This document shows, piece by piece, positions 15,584-24,348 of a stretch of 64,000 bases of DNA. Position 1 is the first letter of the stretch; every line of letters begins with the position of its first letter. The notes beneath the pieces are model-generated. The model did not search any database and was not told the DNA's origin. It saw only the letters and a program-made list of their open reading frames with translations. Origin of the DNA: JBILCM01 sp044353165 (lineage in GTDB: Bacteria; Bacillota; Bacilli; Paenibacillales; YIM-B00363). The stretch covers positions 1-64,000 of the forward strand of contig JBILCM010000001.1 of assembly GCA_044353165.1 (NCBI GenBank), read 5' to 3'. The position numbers were made by a program, and so were the translations under genes.

Positions 15584-17324
15584 GGCCATAGCCCTCCGTG
15601 CTCTCGATGGCAGGAAGTGAAATACGAACCGTCGTAAGAATGCCTTCCTCACTTGAAAACATAATCCCATATTGTGAACCGTACATCATGCGCACCCGTT
15701 CTTGGACGTTGCGGACCCCGATACCATGCATGGATTGATGACCCTTGCGGTTATTTTCGAATAATGTCATAAATTGATCCGGTTGAATGCCTCTCCCGTT
15801 GTCCTTCACAAATAGCAGTATATCCTCTCGGTGTCGGCGGGCCTCGATGCGAATCTCCCCACGCAAATCGTGTTGCTCAAATCCATGAATGATCGCGTTC
15901 TCAACCAACGGTTGCAGAATAAACTTCGGAACTTGCAGCGTCAACAGGTCCTGCGGCACATCCATCACCAGTTCAACGCGCTCTCCGAATCTCGCATACT
16001 GCAGCTTCATATAATGTCTGATGAGGTCTAATTCCTGTTCTAGTCGGATACTGTCTTGCACACGCGAGGTCGTCATCTCTAAGATGGTGCCTAACGAAGT
16101 GATCAACTCCGCTACGTGTTTGGCTTTGCTCAGTGAAGCGACCCATTTGATAGAATTCAGTGTGTTGAAGAGAAAATGCGGATTGATCTGCGCCAGCAAC
16201 GATTCATAATACAATTTGGATTTGTTGCGCTCTTCGATCTGTAGACGCTCGACAAGCTGTTGAATCTGTTTCACCATGCGGTTAAAATGGAACGTCATTT
16301 GTCCAAGCTCATCGTGTGTTTCTTGCTCTATTTTTACGTCCCAATTGCCGTGACCGACTTGATTCATCGCTTTCTTCAATTGTTTTAATGGTCTGACAAT
16401 GCGATTCGTGACGATCGCGGTGATGCCGATAAACACCAGAAAAAATACGAAAGATATAAAGACAAATCCGCGCGTTAGCGACTTGATGTCCTTATAAAGA
16501 TGCACTTCGTCGATCACTTGTACAACCGTCCATCCCCGGATGGGCAGACTGCGGTAAATCATCCGGTATCCATCTTGGTTGAACTGCTCAGATGTGGATG
16601 TATCCCATTGTGCAAATTTGGACTTGTTCGCTTCTAGGATCGATTCGTAAGCTTTTCCTACAGTACCGTATACACGTTCACCATTCTCGTTGTACACGAT
16701 GGTATCCCACGTATTCTTCGTCGCACGCAACCATCCTGTTACGCTTGAGCTGGCAATGCTGGTGCGAATGACCCCTTTTTCATTGCGCATCGATTGAACG
16801 ATAGAGATCATCTGGGCACCCTTGGACTTGTTTGGATCTTCATTTTCCTTCGGAATGAGCCATACAGGGAATGGACTATTCTGAATTCCTTGCCGATACC
16901 AAGAACTAGACAGTTCCTCGGCACCCGGTAGCGACATCCAGTTGCCAAACACGCGACCATCGGCTAATAACAACGTGAAATCGACATTAGCGATCCCGCT
17001 AATGTTCTGTGCTTCCAGAAACAACAAATCCATCGTGGTGATATCATTATTGTATTGCCAATCCAGCTTCACATCGGTTCTTTCGGAGATTTGTTTCGCC
17101 TGGGGATTAAAGACGATAAAATTCGACACTTTGATCATATCGAGCAGCCGATTTCCCACGACATTGTAGACTTGCTCGAACGATTTGATCGTATAATCTT
17201 GCGCTTTCTCCTCCAGACTGTCCCGATACACATCATAGAAGACGAACATGGCCGAATAAATCGGGATGAGCACGAAGAGCATGAAAGAAATGATCAACTT
17301 CAATGACAAGGATGGTACTCTCAA
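15576..17324 (-). CDS. YesM-type sensor histidine kinase
   Basis: The 582-aa membrane kinase has an N-terminal helix, a ~240-residue extracellular sensor, a second helix (GFVFISFVFFLVFIGITAIV), a HAMP region, the phospho-acceptor histidine in QINPHFLFNTLN, and a C-terminal HATPase domain with DNGRGI and HGIGVRNV. It starts at TTG 17324 with GGAGG 7 nt upstream. It should sense the imported sugar, perhaps through the binding protein, and signal to the overlapping YesN-type partner. Confidence 0.9.
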   Translation of the reverse strand: MRVPSLSLKLIISFMLFVLIPIYSAMFVFYDVYRDSLEEKAQDYTIKSFEQVYNVVGNRLLDMIKVSNFIVFNPQAKQISERTDVKLDWQYNNDITTMDLLFLEAQNISGIANVDFTLLLADGRVFGNWMSLPGAEELSSSWYRQGIQNSPFPVWLIPKENEDPNKSKGAQMISIVQSMRNEKGVIRTSIASSSVTGWLRATKNTWDTIVYNENGERVYGTVGKAYESILEANKSKFAQWDTSTSEQFNQDGYRMIYRSLPIRGWTVVQVIDEVHLYKDIKSLTRGFVFISFVFFLVFIGITAIVTNRIVRPLKQLKKAMNQVGHGNWDVKIEQETHDELGQMTFHFNRMVKQIQQLVERLQIEERNKSKLYYESLLAQINPHFLFNTLNSIKWVASLSKAKHVAELITSLGTILEMTTSRVQDSIRLEQELDLIRHYMKLQYARFGERVELVMDVPQDLLTLQVPKFILQPLVENAIIHGFEQHDLRGEIRIEARRHREDILLFVKDNGRGIQPDQFMTLFENNRKGHQSMHGIGVRNVQERVRMMYGSQYGIMFSSEEGILTTVRISLPAIESTEGYGHV

Positions 17325-17379
17325 TATCGCACCTCCACAAACTTGACCCTACACTCCCTGAGGAGCCTTGTTTGTGAAA

Positions 17380-17408
17380 ATTATAAGTTCAATGTTTATT
17401 TTCTGCAA
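17380..17408 (-). promoter_or_regulatory. Sigma-A promoter of the kinase/regulator genes
   Basis: TTGCAG (17403-17408) and TATAAT (17380-17385) are separated by 17 bases on the minus strand. The start codon is 56 bases downstream. It lies between SulP and the kinase, so the two-component genes do not depend on SulP transcription. Confidence 0.7.
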
Positions 17409-17479
17409 TTGATTTCTATATTGCAAAATTTGTATGTTAATAATGCAGGTCAACCAAGGGCTCATGGCGTGGTTTCAAC

Positions 17480-18946
17480 TTAATGTCCCCCAGACACAGC
17501 CGATATGCCTACCCGCTCAATCAATTTTGCGCTGTCGGAATTTAGCCCCACAATGTCGACGCGTTTGCCCATATTTTCATATTTGGCCTTTACTTTGGCA
17601 ATCCCCATCACGGCGGTCTGATCCCATACGTGAGTTGCGGAAAAATCAATGACCACATGTTGCGGGTCTTCCGCGTAGCGGAACGAATCGACGTAATGGC
17701 TCATCGTTCCAAAAAACATCTGCCCGCTCACATGGTAAGTTTTCACATCAGCGCCATCGAGAGTCGTGAAAACCTCGGACATGCGAATGCGTGACATGCT
17801 CCAGCCAAAAATGAGTGCAGCCAATACCACACCGGTCAACACGCCAATAGCAAGGTTGTGTGTATACACCACGACAGCCACCGTCACGATCATCACCAGG
17901 GCATCTGCCCGTGGCACTCGAGCGATGTGAAACAAGGAATGCCAGTTAAACGTGCTGACACTGACCATGATCATCACACCAACCAAAGCGGCCATCGGAA
18001 TGTTGCGCACGATATCCCCGAGCAATACAATTAAAATTAGCAAAAACACGCCGGAAACAAGAGTTGACAGTCTTCCGCGCCCGCCCGATTTCACATTAAT
18101 GACAGACTGACCAATCATCGCACATCCCGCCATTCCCCCGAAAAAACCGGTAACGATGTTGGCCAGCCCTTGACCTTTGACTTCAAGATTTTTGTTGCTT
18201 TTGGTGTCGGTCATCTCATCTACAACCGTTGCCGTTAACAACGATTCAGTAATACCCACTATGGCGAGCGGCAACGCATAAGGTAACACAATCATCAGCG
18301 TTTCGAACGTAAGTGGAATTTGTGGTAAATGAAATAAGGGCAAACTTCGGCTGATGTTCCCCATATCTCCTACGGTTCGCAAATCCAGACCCATCATTAT
18401 CGTGAATGCGGTTACAACAATGATAGCCACCAATGCGGAAGGAACCGCCCTGGTTACCAATGGCAATCCATAAATGATAAGCAAGGTCACGGCAACAAGC
18501 ACATACATGACCCAAGTTTCACCGACAAACTGCGGCAACTGCGCCATGAAAATCAGAATGGCTAGCGCATTCACGAATCCAATCATCACCGTTTGCGGTA
18601 CGAACGTAATAAATCGGCCCAGACGCATCACGCCCATCACAAGTTGAATGATCCCCGTAAGTACGGTGGCCGCCAATAAATATTCGATACCATGCTCTTT
18701 CACAAGCGTGACCATCAAGAGCGCCATCGCTCCCGTCGCTGCAGAGATCATGCCCGATCGACCACCGGCGAAAGCAATAATGACTGCGATACAGAAAGAA
18801 GCGTGCAAACCGACCATCGGGTCAACGCCCGCGATAATCGAGAATGCGATCGCTTCTGGAATTAATGCTAACGCAACGGTGATGCCTGCCAACATATCGC
18901 CCCGGACATTACCCAACCAATCCTTTTTCAATAAATAAGTTCGCAA
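17480..18946 (-). CDS. SulP-family anion transporter with STAS domain
   Basis: The 488-aa protein has about 12 membrane segments, beginning WLGNVRGDMLAGITVALALIPEAIAF, the SulP/SLC26 signature. GITESLLTATVVDEMTDTKSNKN and GCAMIGQSVINVKSGGRGR are strongly conserved in the BicA-like group. A cytoplasmic STAS domain fills the last ~110 residues (VVIDFSATHVWDQTAVMGI). Substrates in the family include sulfate and bicarbonate. It is a separate unit with htrA upstream and the sensor kinase downstream. Linkage to the nearby sulfatase is only suggestive. Confidence 0.88.
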   Translation of the reverse strand: MRTYLLKKDWLGNVRGDMLAGITVALALIPEAIAFSIIAGVDPMVGLHASFCIAVIIAFAGGRSGMISAATGAMALLMVTLVKEHGIEYLLAATVLTGIIQLVMGVMRLGRFITFVPQTVMIGFVNALAILIFMAQLPQFVGETWVMYVLVAVTLLIIYGLPLVTRAVPSALVAIIVVTAFTIMMGLDLRTVGDMGNISRSLPLFHLPQIPLTFETLMIVLPYALPLAIVGITESLLTATVVDEMTDTKSNKNLEVKGQGLANIVTGFFGGMAGCAMIGQSVINVKSGGRGRLSTLVSGVFLLILIVLLGDIVRNIPMAALVGVMIMVSVSTFNWHSLFHIARVPRADALVMIVTVAVVVYTHNLAIGVLTGVVLAALIFGWSMSRIRMSEVFTTLDGADVKTYHVSGQMFFGTMSHYVDSFRYAEDPQHVVIDFSATHVWDQTAVMGIAKVKAKYENMGKRVDIVGLNSDSAKLIERVGISAVSGGH

Positions 18947-19010
18947 TGATTGTTCCTCCTACAATTCGTTACCCACAAGCGTTAATTATACTGAACATCT
19001 CCTTTGCTGT

Positions 19011-19059
19011 AAAAAAAGAAAAACCGATATAAGCGTGATTGAACGCGCTTTACATCGGT
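19011..19059 (-). terminator. Rho-independent terminator after the HtrA-like gene
   Basis: A hairpin (19023-19059, arms ACCGAT-x-TAA-GCG and CGCTTTA-x-ATCGGT) is followed on the minus strand by a T-rich tail from 19022 to 19011. It lies 55 bases beyond the htrA stop and insulates sulP. Confidence 0.75.
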
Positions 19060-19113
19060 GTTTCAAGCTTATATGTCCATTCCCAACTTACGTTTTTATC
19101 CTAAGATTGAAGG

Positions 19114-20295
19114 TTAATTTTTCGCTTGTTTCAGCGTAATGTTCAGCTCCATAGTTTGATTGCTCCGCTTGACGACAAATTTCACCGTGTCCCCGACTTT
19201 GTAACTTTTCATTGTTCTATAAACTTCGCCTGACGTATTCACGGTTTTGCTCCCGATGCTGACAATTTTGTCGCCAGATTTCAGCAACGAAACATTATCG
19301 GTTTGCGATACATACACACCCGTCTCGCGCACCCGATACAATCGAGCGGTAAAATCATCGGGAATATCGACTAAGGTTGCCCCGATATCGATTCTCCCCA
19401 ACACATAGCCGTAAGTGATAATTTGATTAATGATATCTTTAGCAATATTGATGGGTATAGCGAAACCGATCCCTTCGATGCCTGAGCCACTGGACTTCGC
19501 ATTCACGATCCCAATCAACTCGGCCTTCGCATTGAACAAGGCACCTCCGGAGTTGCCTGGATTGATGGCAGCCGTCGTCTGCAGGAGCATCATTTCTTGA
19601 CCGTCAATGACGATCGTTCGGTGAGGCGCCGAGATGATCCCTTCCGTGACTGTTCCGCCCAGTTGGCCTAACGGATTGCCAATCGCAACAGCAAGTTCAC
19701 CAACTACAAGCTTGTTCGAATCACCGTACGTCGCTTTGTTCAAATTCCCAGCAGCGATGCGGATGACAGCAATATCCGTTTCTCGGTCGCGCCCAATGAG
19801 CGTCGCTTGGAATGTTTTGCCGTTCGTCATTCGCACGAACACTTTATTGGCGCCTTCAATCACATGATTGTTCGTTACAATATAACCGTCATTGGAAACA
19901 ATAACACCGCTTCCCGCTCCTTCGGAGACGAACTGACCGACTCGATTGCTGGAGGTTACGGTTTCTGTGCGAATTTCAACAACCGCATTCTGCGTCAGCG
20001 CGACAATCTGCGGAACGGTTAAACTCGCAACGTTGGAGAATGCGGCTTGCAACGTTGGTGTTACAGGTGATGTTGCACTGACTTTCCACGTTGTATCACT
20101 GGTCACATCTGATAAATTCGAGATTGTGGATCGTTCCGGTGCAGTCGATACATTCGATAATTGCAGGTCATCCGTTGCTTGAGTCTGTTCCGCGATGGTC
20201 ATTCTCGTTACATTCCCGCTATTCCCCACGACCATGGCAACACACCATAACGCAGTCAATGAAATAAGCACGATTGCATTTTTTATTCTGGCCAT
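19114..20295 (-). CDS. HtrA-type membrane-anchored serine protease
   Basis: The ~393-aa protein has an N-terminal helix (NAIVLISLTALWCVAMVVG), a ~100-residue linker, a trypsin-like domain and one PDZ domain. The triad is visible: His in IVTNNHVIEG, Asp in RETDIAVIRI, Ser in NPGNSGGALF. It should act outside the membrane on misfolded or secreted proteins. The ATG at 20295 is favoured; an upstream TTG at 20307 sits directly on the AAAGGAG site. It has its own terminator and is a single-gene unit. Confidence 0.9.
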   Translation of the reverse strand: MARIKNAIVLISLTALWCVAMVVGNSGNVTRMTIAEQTQATDDLQLSNVSTAPERSTISNLSDVTSDTTWKVSATSPVTPTLQAAFSNVASLTVPQIVALTQNAVVEIRTETVTSSNRVGQFVSEGAGSGVIVSNDGYIVTNNHVIEGANKVFVRMTNGKTFQATLIGRDRETDIAVIRIAAGNLNKATYGDSNKLVVGELAVAIGNPLGQLGGTVTEGIISAPHRTIVIDGQEMMLLQTTAAINPGNSGGALFNAKAELIGIVNAKSSGSGIEGIGFAIPINIAKDIINQIITYGYVLGRIDIGATLVDIPDDFTARLYRVRETGVYVSQTDNVSLLKSGDKIVSIGSKTVNTSGEVYRTMKSYKVGDTVKFVVKRSNQTMELNITLKQAKN

Positions 20296-20398
20296 CTGAT
20301 CATTCAACTCCTTTGTGAGATTGTACCATCGATTCCTTAAAGTTAACTTAAATCATCGTGTGAAATCATGTGAAAATCAGGTGTGTTGTCGTTCGGAA

Positions 20399-20412
20399 TG
20401 CTAGCGCTTTCA
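20399..20412. promoter_or_regulatory. Possible CcpA (cre) site upstream of the HtrA-like gene
   Basis: TGCTAGCGCTTTCA matches the cre consensus TGWNANCGNTNWCA at 13 of 14 positions. It is ~104 bases upstream of the htrA start. The match could be chance and no promoter boxes were placed with confidence. Confidence 0.3.
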
Positions 20413-20476
20413 ATTTTACTCCGCAGTTATTGGCACACAAGCATAAGCAGCAAAACATGCCAGTAACCTATTTCGC

Positions 20477-21298
20477 TCAAGATCGAATGTCATTCTTCGA
20501 TGGCATCCCTAAATATGAATAAATCTGATGTTTCAACGCAAGAAAGTGTCCGTCCGATGTGATCCCTGCCGTGCGCGGACGCTCGAAGGGGACATCGATC
20601 ACCGCTTGGATTGTGGCTGGTTTCCCGGCCAAAACATAGATCCGATCAGAGAGTACCAAGGCTTCTTCGATGCTGTGCGTGATGAAGAGCACCGATCGTC
20701 GGTTCTCCTCCCATATCCGCAACAACCACTGTTGCATCTCCATGCGCGTCAACGCATCCAACGCACCGAATGGCTCATCCAAACACATCAATTCCTGGGG
20801 TGAGAGCAATGCCCGAAGGAACGACACACGTTGGCGCATGCCGCCAGAGAGTTGGTGTGGCATGACTGACTCATATCCGCTTAATCCGACCCGCTTCAAC
20901 CATTCGGATGCCTTCTCCCGCGCCACAGCTCTGGGTACGCCCGCAATTTCTTGTGCCAGCGTCACATTATCAATGACCTTACGCCATGGGAACAACGTAT
21001 CTTGTTGCGGCATATAACTTATGCGTCCGCGTTGACCCGTCACATCTTGACCGTCAAGCCAAACACGTCCAGCTGTTGGTTGCACAACACCGCCAATGAC
21101 TGAGAACAACGTGCTCTTGCCGCTTCCGGATGGACCGACGATGGAGACGAACTGCTGTTGTTTTACTTCTAAAGAAACACCGCGCAAAATCTCCACGTTC
21201 TGACTGCCGAGGGAAAAATGGATACCGACAGACCGAAGTTCCAATTTCGGTGAAACAGCATGGGATCCCACTGGATGTGTGTGTTGTGTTGTCGTCAC
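20477..21298 (-). CDS. thiZ: ABC transporter ATPase, ThiZ-like
   Basis: The 273-aa ATPase has Walker A (GPSGSGKSTL), signature LSGGMRQRVSFLRALL and Walker B (LMCLDEPFGALD). It is last in a four-gene operon under a TPP riboswitch. With the permease and the NMT1/THI5-like binding protein upstream it makes a complete importer, most likely for a thiamine pyrimidine precursor such as HMP or its formylamino form. The SsuB/TauB group is close in sequence; the riboswitch decides the call. Confidence 0.85.
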   Translation of the reverse strand: MTTTQHTHPVGSHAVSPKLELRSVGIHFSLGSQNVEILRGVSLEVKQQQFVSIVGPSGSGKSTLFSVIGGVVQPTAGRVWLDGQDVTGQRGRISYMPQQDTLFPWRKVIDNVTLAQEIAGVPRAVAREKASEWLKRVGLSGYESVMPHQLSGGMRQRVSFLRALLSPQELMCLDEPFGALDALTRMEMQQWLLRIWEENRRSVLFITHSIEEALVLSDRIYVLAGKPATIQAVIDVPFERPRTAGITSDGHFLALKHQIYSYLGMPSKNDIRS

Positions 21299-21328
21299 CT
21301 GCTCCGTCCTCCTTCCAAGCGTTCTCCG

Positions 21329-22093
21329 TTATTGTTCCACGCGTGCCCAACGAATGCATCGCCGCTCGATGGCCACAATACTGAAAAACATCAGCTGGCT
21401 TAATAGCACAATAACGAAAATCGCAACAAACATATGATCAACTTGAAAGCCTGCACGCTTGAGCATCAGATACACACCCAATCCTCGTTCCGCACCGACC
21501 CATTCAGCAATGACCGCACCAAGCACGCTGTACGTTGCCGACACTTTCAGTCCTGAGAACATCGCGGGCAACGACCACGGCCATTCAAGTTTAATGAACG
21601 TGACCCAGCGTGTAGCGCCAGCCATTTGCATGTAGCCGATCATGTTGCGGTCCGCACGAGCCAAACCATCCAACGTTGCGATTGCTACAGGAAAAAAGCA
21701 TACCAACGTAAGCAAGATGTACTTGGGCAACAGTCCGAATCCGAACCAAACGACGAGGAGCGGCGCCAGAACGACGATCGGGACATTCTGCGACAACACA
21801 AGCAACGGTGCTAAGGCGGAGCGCAGCCAACCGCTGAGATGAAGTGCATATGCCACTGCCAAACCGAACGCGCTCCCGATCAGAAACCCGATTACCGTAA
21901 TATGGAGCGTAGCTATCGTGTGTTTGGCTACGATTGGCGCTTCCTCGATGAACGCAGACGCCACGGCCCCCGGACTCGGTAAAATATAGTGTGGTGTATC
22001 CCCGATCCAAATCACCAACTGCCATACAAAAACAAGAAGGACAATGACCGCCACCGGCGGCCACCCCTTCCTGAACCATACTGACCGTATCAT
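21329..22093 (-). CDS. thiX: ABC transporter permease, ThiX-like
   Basis: The 254-aa permease has about six helices and an EAA-like loop (LARADRNMIGYMQMAGATRWVTFIKLEWPWSLP). It belongs to the BPD-type permeases of the SsuC/TauC/ThiX group. The start overlaps the stop of the MTH1187-family gene by 4 bases (ATGA), giving tight coupling. It would form the channel for the pyrimidine precursor bound by the lipoprotein of this operon. Confidence 0.85.
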   Translation of the reverse strand: MIRSVWFRKGWPPVAVIVLLVFVWQLVIWIGDTPHYILPSPGAVASAFIEEAPIVAKHTIATLHITVIGFLIGSAFGLAVAYALHLSGWLRSALAPLLVLSQNVPIVVLAPLLVVWFGFGLLPKYILLTLVCFFPVAIATLDGLARADRNMIGYMQMAGATRWVTFIKLEWPWSLPAMFSGLKVSATYSVLGAVIAEWVGAERGLGVYLMLKRAGFQVDHMFVAIFVIVLLSQLMFFSIVAIERRCIRWARVEQ

Positions 22094-22410
22094 GGCCGGT
22101 ATTTCTCCGTCAGACGATCCATCGAAGCGCCGTCTGTAGGATTGTAGTATATTTTCATTTGTGAAATGACGTTCGGCGCACCGATCCGGATCATCTCCTC
22201 ATTCATCTCGCGTACGATGCCAAGCAACTGGCCTAGCTCGCCCTCCATCGTTGTTTCCAGCGGACTGACGAGATGCTTCACGCCAGAAGCCTGGATGATC
22301 GCGATCGCGCGATCAACATACGGAATCACATCTTCCCCGTGAGGGGTTTTGGGCAAAATCTGGATGCTCACCAATGCGTTCGCCTTGTCATGGTTAGTCA
22401 TAGACGTCAC
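22090..22410 (-). CDS. MTH1187/YqgV-family thiamine-binding protein
   Basis: The 106-aa cytoplasmic protein shows the family pattern ALVSIQILPKTP, YVDRAIAIIQASGVKH and PLETTMEGEL. Structures of this family bind thiamine or related ligands in a ferredoxin-like fold. It is second in the operon, between the binding protein (13-base gap) and the permease (4-base overlap). Such a gene inside a ThiXYZ operon could be an intracellular ligand sensor or chaperone; this role is inferred. ATG 22401 is an alternative start. Confidence 0.85.
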   Translation of the reverse strand: MTSMTNHDKANALVSIQILPKTPHGEDVIPYVDRAIAIIQASGVKHLVSPLETTMEGELGQLLGIVREMNEEMIRIGAPNVISQMKIYYNPTDGASMDRLTEKYRP

Positions 22411-22422
22411 TTCCCTACAATA

Positions 22423-23484
22423 TTATTGTGGCAAGAAATCGTTCGTGAATGCCTTCGCGGGATCGAATTCACCTTCCATCAAGCCGCGCTCCTTCATCCA
22501 CTCGGCGTAATTCGCCCACACTTCCACTTTCTGCTCACCCCAGCGTGGTGCGTCATCAATGTATTTGCTACTCAACCACTTCGCACTCGCGACGACCAAT
22601 TCCCGGTTCAACTCCGGCACAGCTTCAAGCAAGGCATTCGCAGCATCTTCTGGATTACTGACAGCGTACTGATAACCCCTTGACGCTGCGCGTACGAATT
22701 TGCCCACAAGCTCCGGTTGATCAGCAATCATCGTTTCATTGGTCACAAGCACCGGTGTATAATAATCCAGCTTCTTGGAGTAATCTTTCAACCACACCAT
22801 GTTCAGCGGTTCGTTGCGCAATTCCGATTCAATACCCGTCCAACCGTAATAAATCCATTGGAAGTCGATGCCTTGCTTCTGCGCGGAGAAGAAATCGTTC
22901 TCCCCGATGCTCACCTGCTTCACTTTGGCATAATCGGCTCCCGCATCTTTCATCAACGATTCGATCATCGCACCTTCCACAGGCGAACCCCAACCGCCGT
23001 ACGTTCTGCCTTCGAAGTCTTTGGGCGTAGCGATACCAAGCGCCTTCGGCGATGCGAAGCCCGACGTATTGTGCTGGATCACAGCCGCAATGGAGACGAG
23101 CGGCACACCTTGCGTGCGGGCTAACGTCACACCTTCTTGGTAGCTGACACCGAACGTCGCCTCACCGCCAGCTACGGCTGTATCTGCGCTGGCTGCGCCA
23201 GGCAACACAATATCCACATCTAGCCCTTCTTCTGCAAAATAACCCATTTGTTTCGCTGCATACAATCCTGTATGGTTCGTATTCGGCGACCAGTCGAGCA
23301 CAACACTCACCTTCACCGGATCACCAGCTTCGGCTTGTGACGCCTCCTCCGTCTTCACTTGTTCAATCTGACCGGCAGACGTTTCTTCTTGCCCCGCTTC
23401 GCCACTGGAACAACCGAACATGGACAATAGCAACACCACGAACAACATTACCCATAAACTCCGTGCCTTAATCCTTTTTTTCAT
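22423..23484 (-). CDS. thiY: NMT1/THI5-like substrate-binding lipoprotein, ThiY-like
   Basis: The ~353-aa lipoprotein starts MKKRIKARSLWVM with GGAGGAG upstream at 23484. The lipobox is LLSMFGCSS and a short acidic linker follows. The mature part has VSVVLDWSPNTNHTGLYAAKQMGYF, the hallmark of NMT1/THI5-like pyrimidine-precursor binders, then GGEATFGVSYQEG. It is the first gene after the TPP riboswitch, so it is repressed when thiamine pyrophosphate is plentiful. Confidence 0.88.
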   Translation of the reverse strand: MKKRIKARSLWVMLFVVLLLSMFGCSSGEAGQEETSAGQIEQVKTEEASQAEAGDPVKVSVVLDWSPNTNHTGLYAAKQMGYFAEEGLDVDIVLPGAASADTAVAGGEATFGVSYQEGVTLARTQGVPLVSIAAVIQHNTSGFASPKALGIATPKDFEGRTYGGWGSPVEGAMIESLMKDAGADYAKVKQVSIGENDFFSAQKQGIDFQWIYYGWTGIESELRNEPLNMVWLKDYSKKLDYYTPVLVTNETMIADQPELVGKFVRAASRGYQYAVSNPEDAANALLEAVPELNRELVVASAKWLSSKYIDDAPRWGEQKVEVWANYAEWMKERGLMEGEFDPAKAFTNDFLPQ

Positions 23485-23547
23485 CTGTTTCTCTCCTCCG
23501 TCTTCTGTTGTAACCGTAACAACGCACCAATGCTCTCCTAGGGACAA

Positions 23548-23583
23548 ATAAAAAACGCCCCTCGGGTTTATGCCGAAGGACGT
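23548..23583 (-). terminator. Riboswitch-controlled terminator
   Basis: On the minus strand ACGTCCTTCGG pairs with CGAGGGGCGT around a short loop and a T-run follows (23554-23548). It lies between the TPP aptamer and the first gene, as the expression platform of a transcriptional off-switch. Confidence 0.85.
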
Positions 23584-23599
23584 CTGCACGTTCCTCTAT

Positions 23600-23712
23600 C
23601 GCGTTCTCTACGCTGGCATTACCCAGATCAGATTCACGGTCAGAAACACAAGGTTTCTATCTCAGCCGAACTTCATTCAGCTCCCGGTTTGCATATGTTG
23701 CTGTCGTTCTAG
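23600..23712 (-). ncRNA. TPP (THI-box) riboswitch
   Basis: The minus-strand transcript contains GGCTGAGAT (T-loop of the pyrimidine sensor, around 23660-23667), a variable GAAACCTTGTGTTTC stem, TCTGATCTGGGTAATGCCAG and GCGTAGAGA, which are the conserved THI-box blocks in the right order. A terminator hairpin follows about 20 bases later. Binding of thiamine pyrophosphate should end transcription before thiY. The 5' boundary is approximate. Confidence 0.92.
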
Positions 23713-23763
23713 GTGTAAGTATAGACACAGTGAAAACCAAATGCAAGATCAGCCGTCATTTTT

Positions 23764-24348
23764 TTATTTCAATAATTTACGTCCTTCCAACAAGCGTTGC
23801 ACACCCGTGAATGTCTCGATCGCGAGGAACAGCCCCGTCGTCCATAACAAAACATTGGGGAACAACACCATCAGTGAGAGCAGCAAGAAACCTTCTGTCC
23901 TCTCTGCTAACCCGGCTTGGTAATAGAACGATTTGTAACCCTGTTTTTCTGTTAGAGCGCCGACCGTCAGGAATACCGTCATAGAGAAGACGATGGATGC
24001 TGTCAAAAGCAAGAGCAGGAGCAACGTATCGGGATACCGAATGCCGATCGCAACGATAATCGCCAACTCCACAATGCGATCGAAGGTGATATCAAGCAGG
24101 GTACCCCACGGGCTTGTTCGACCTGTCAACCGAGCCATCGTCCCATCGACGGCGTCGAGAAAACCCGACAACCATAACGCAAAAACAGCCAAAACTTCAT
24201 AACCGTAACCGACCAACACGCCTGCGCATAGTCCAATAATGAAAGCAGCCCATGTCACTCCATTCGCTGTCCAACCGAGGCGTAAGAATGACCTTGCGGT
24301 TTGTTCAATAACAGGCTGCACGAATCGTCTGCCGTGTGTATCTAACAT
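23764..24348 (-). CDS. CDP-alcohol phosphatidyltransferase, YnjF-like
   Basis: The ~194-aa membrane enzyme has the full catalytic motif D-G-x2-A-R-x8-G-x3-D-x3-D in DGTMARLTGRTSPWGTLLD. About six helices surround it. Enzymes with this motif move a phospho-alcohol from a CDP carrier to another alcohol, usually to make phospholipids. The start at 24348 has GGAGGAAGG upstream. It overlaps the ABC ATPase gene by 7 bases and ends the long operon. E. coli ynjF sits in the same way after ynjBCD. The acceptor is unknown. Confidence 0.88.
   Translation of the reverse strand: MLDTHGRRFVQPVIEQTARSFLRLGWTANGVTWAAFIIGLCAGVLVGYGYEVLAVFALWLSGFLDAVDGTMARLTGRTSPWGTLLDITFDRIVELAIIVAIGIRYPDTLLLLLLLTASIVFSMTVFLTVGALTEKQGYKSFYYQAGLAERTEGFLLLSLMVLFPNVLLWTTGLFLAIETFTGVQRLLEGRKLLK

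Noticed and set aside
21591..22079. 162-codon minus-strand frame within the thiX gene
   Set aside because: Different frame of the same strand as a clear ABC permease; Cys/Arg/Gly-rich with no hydrophobic helices.
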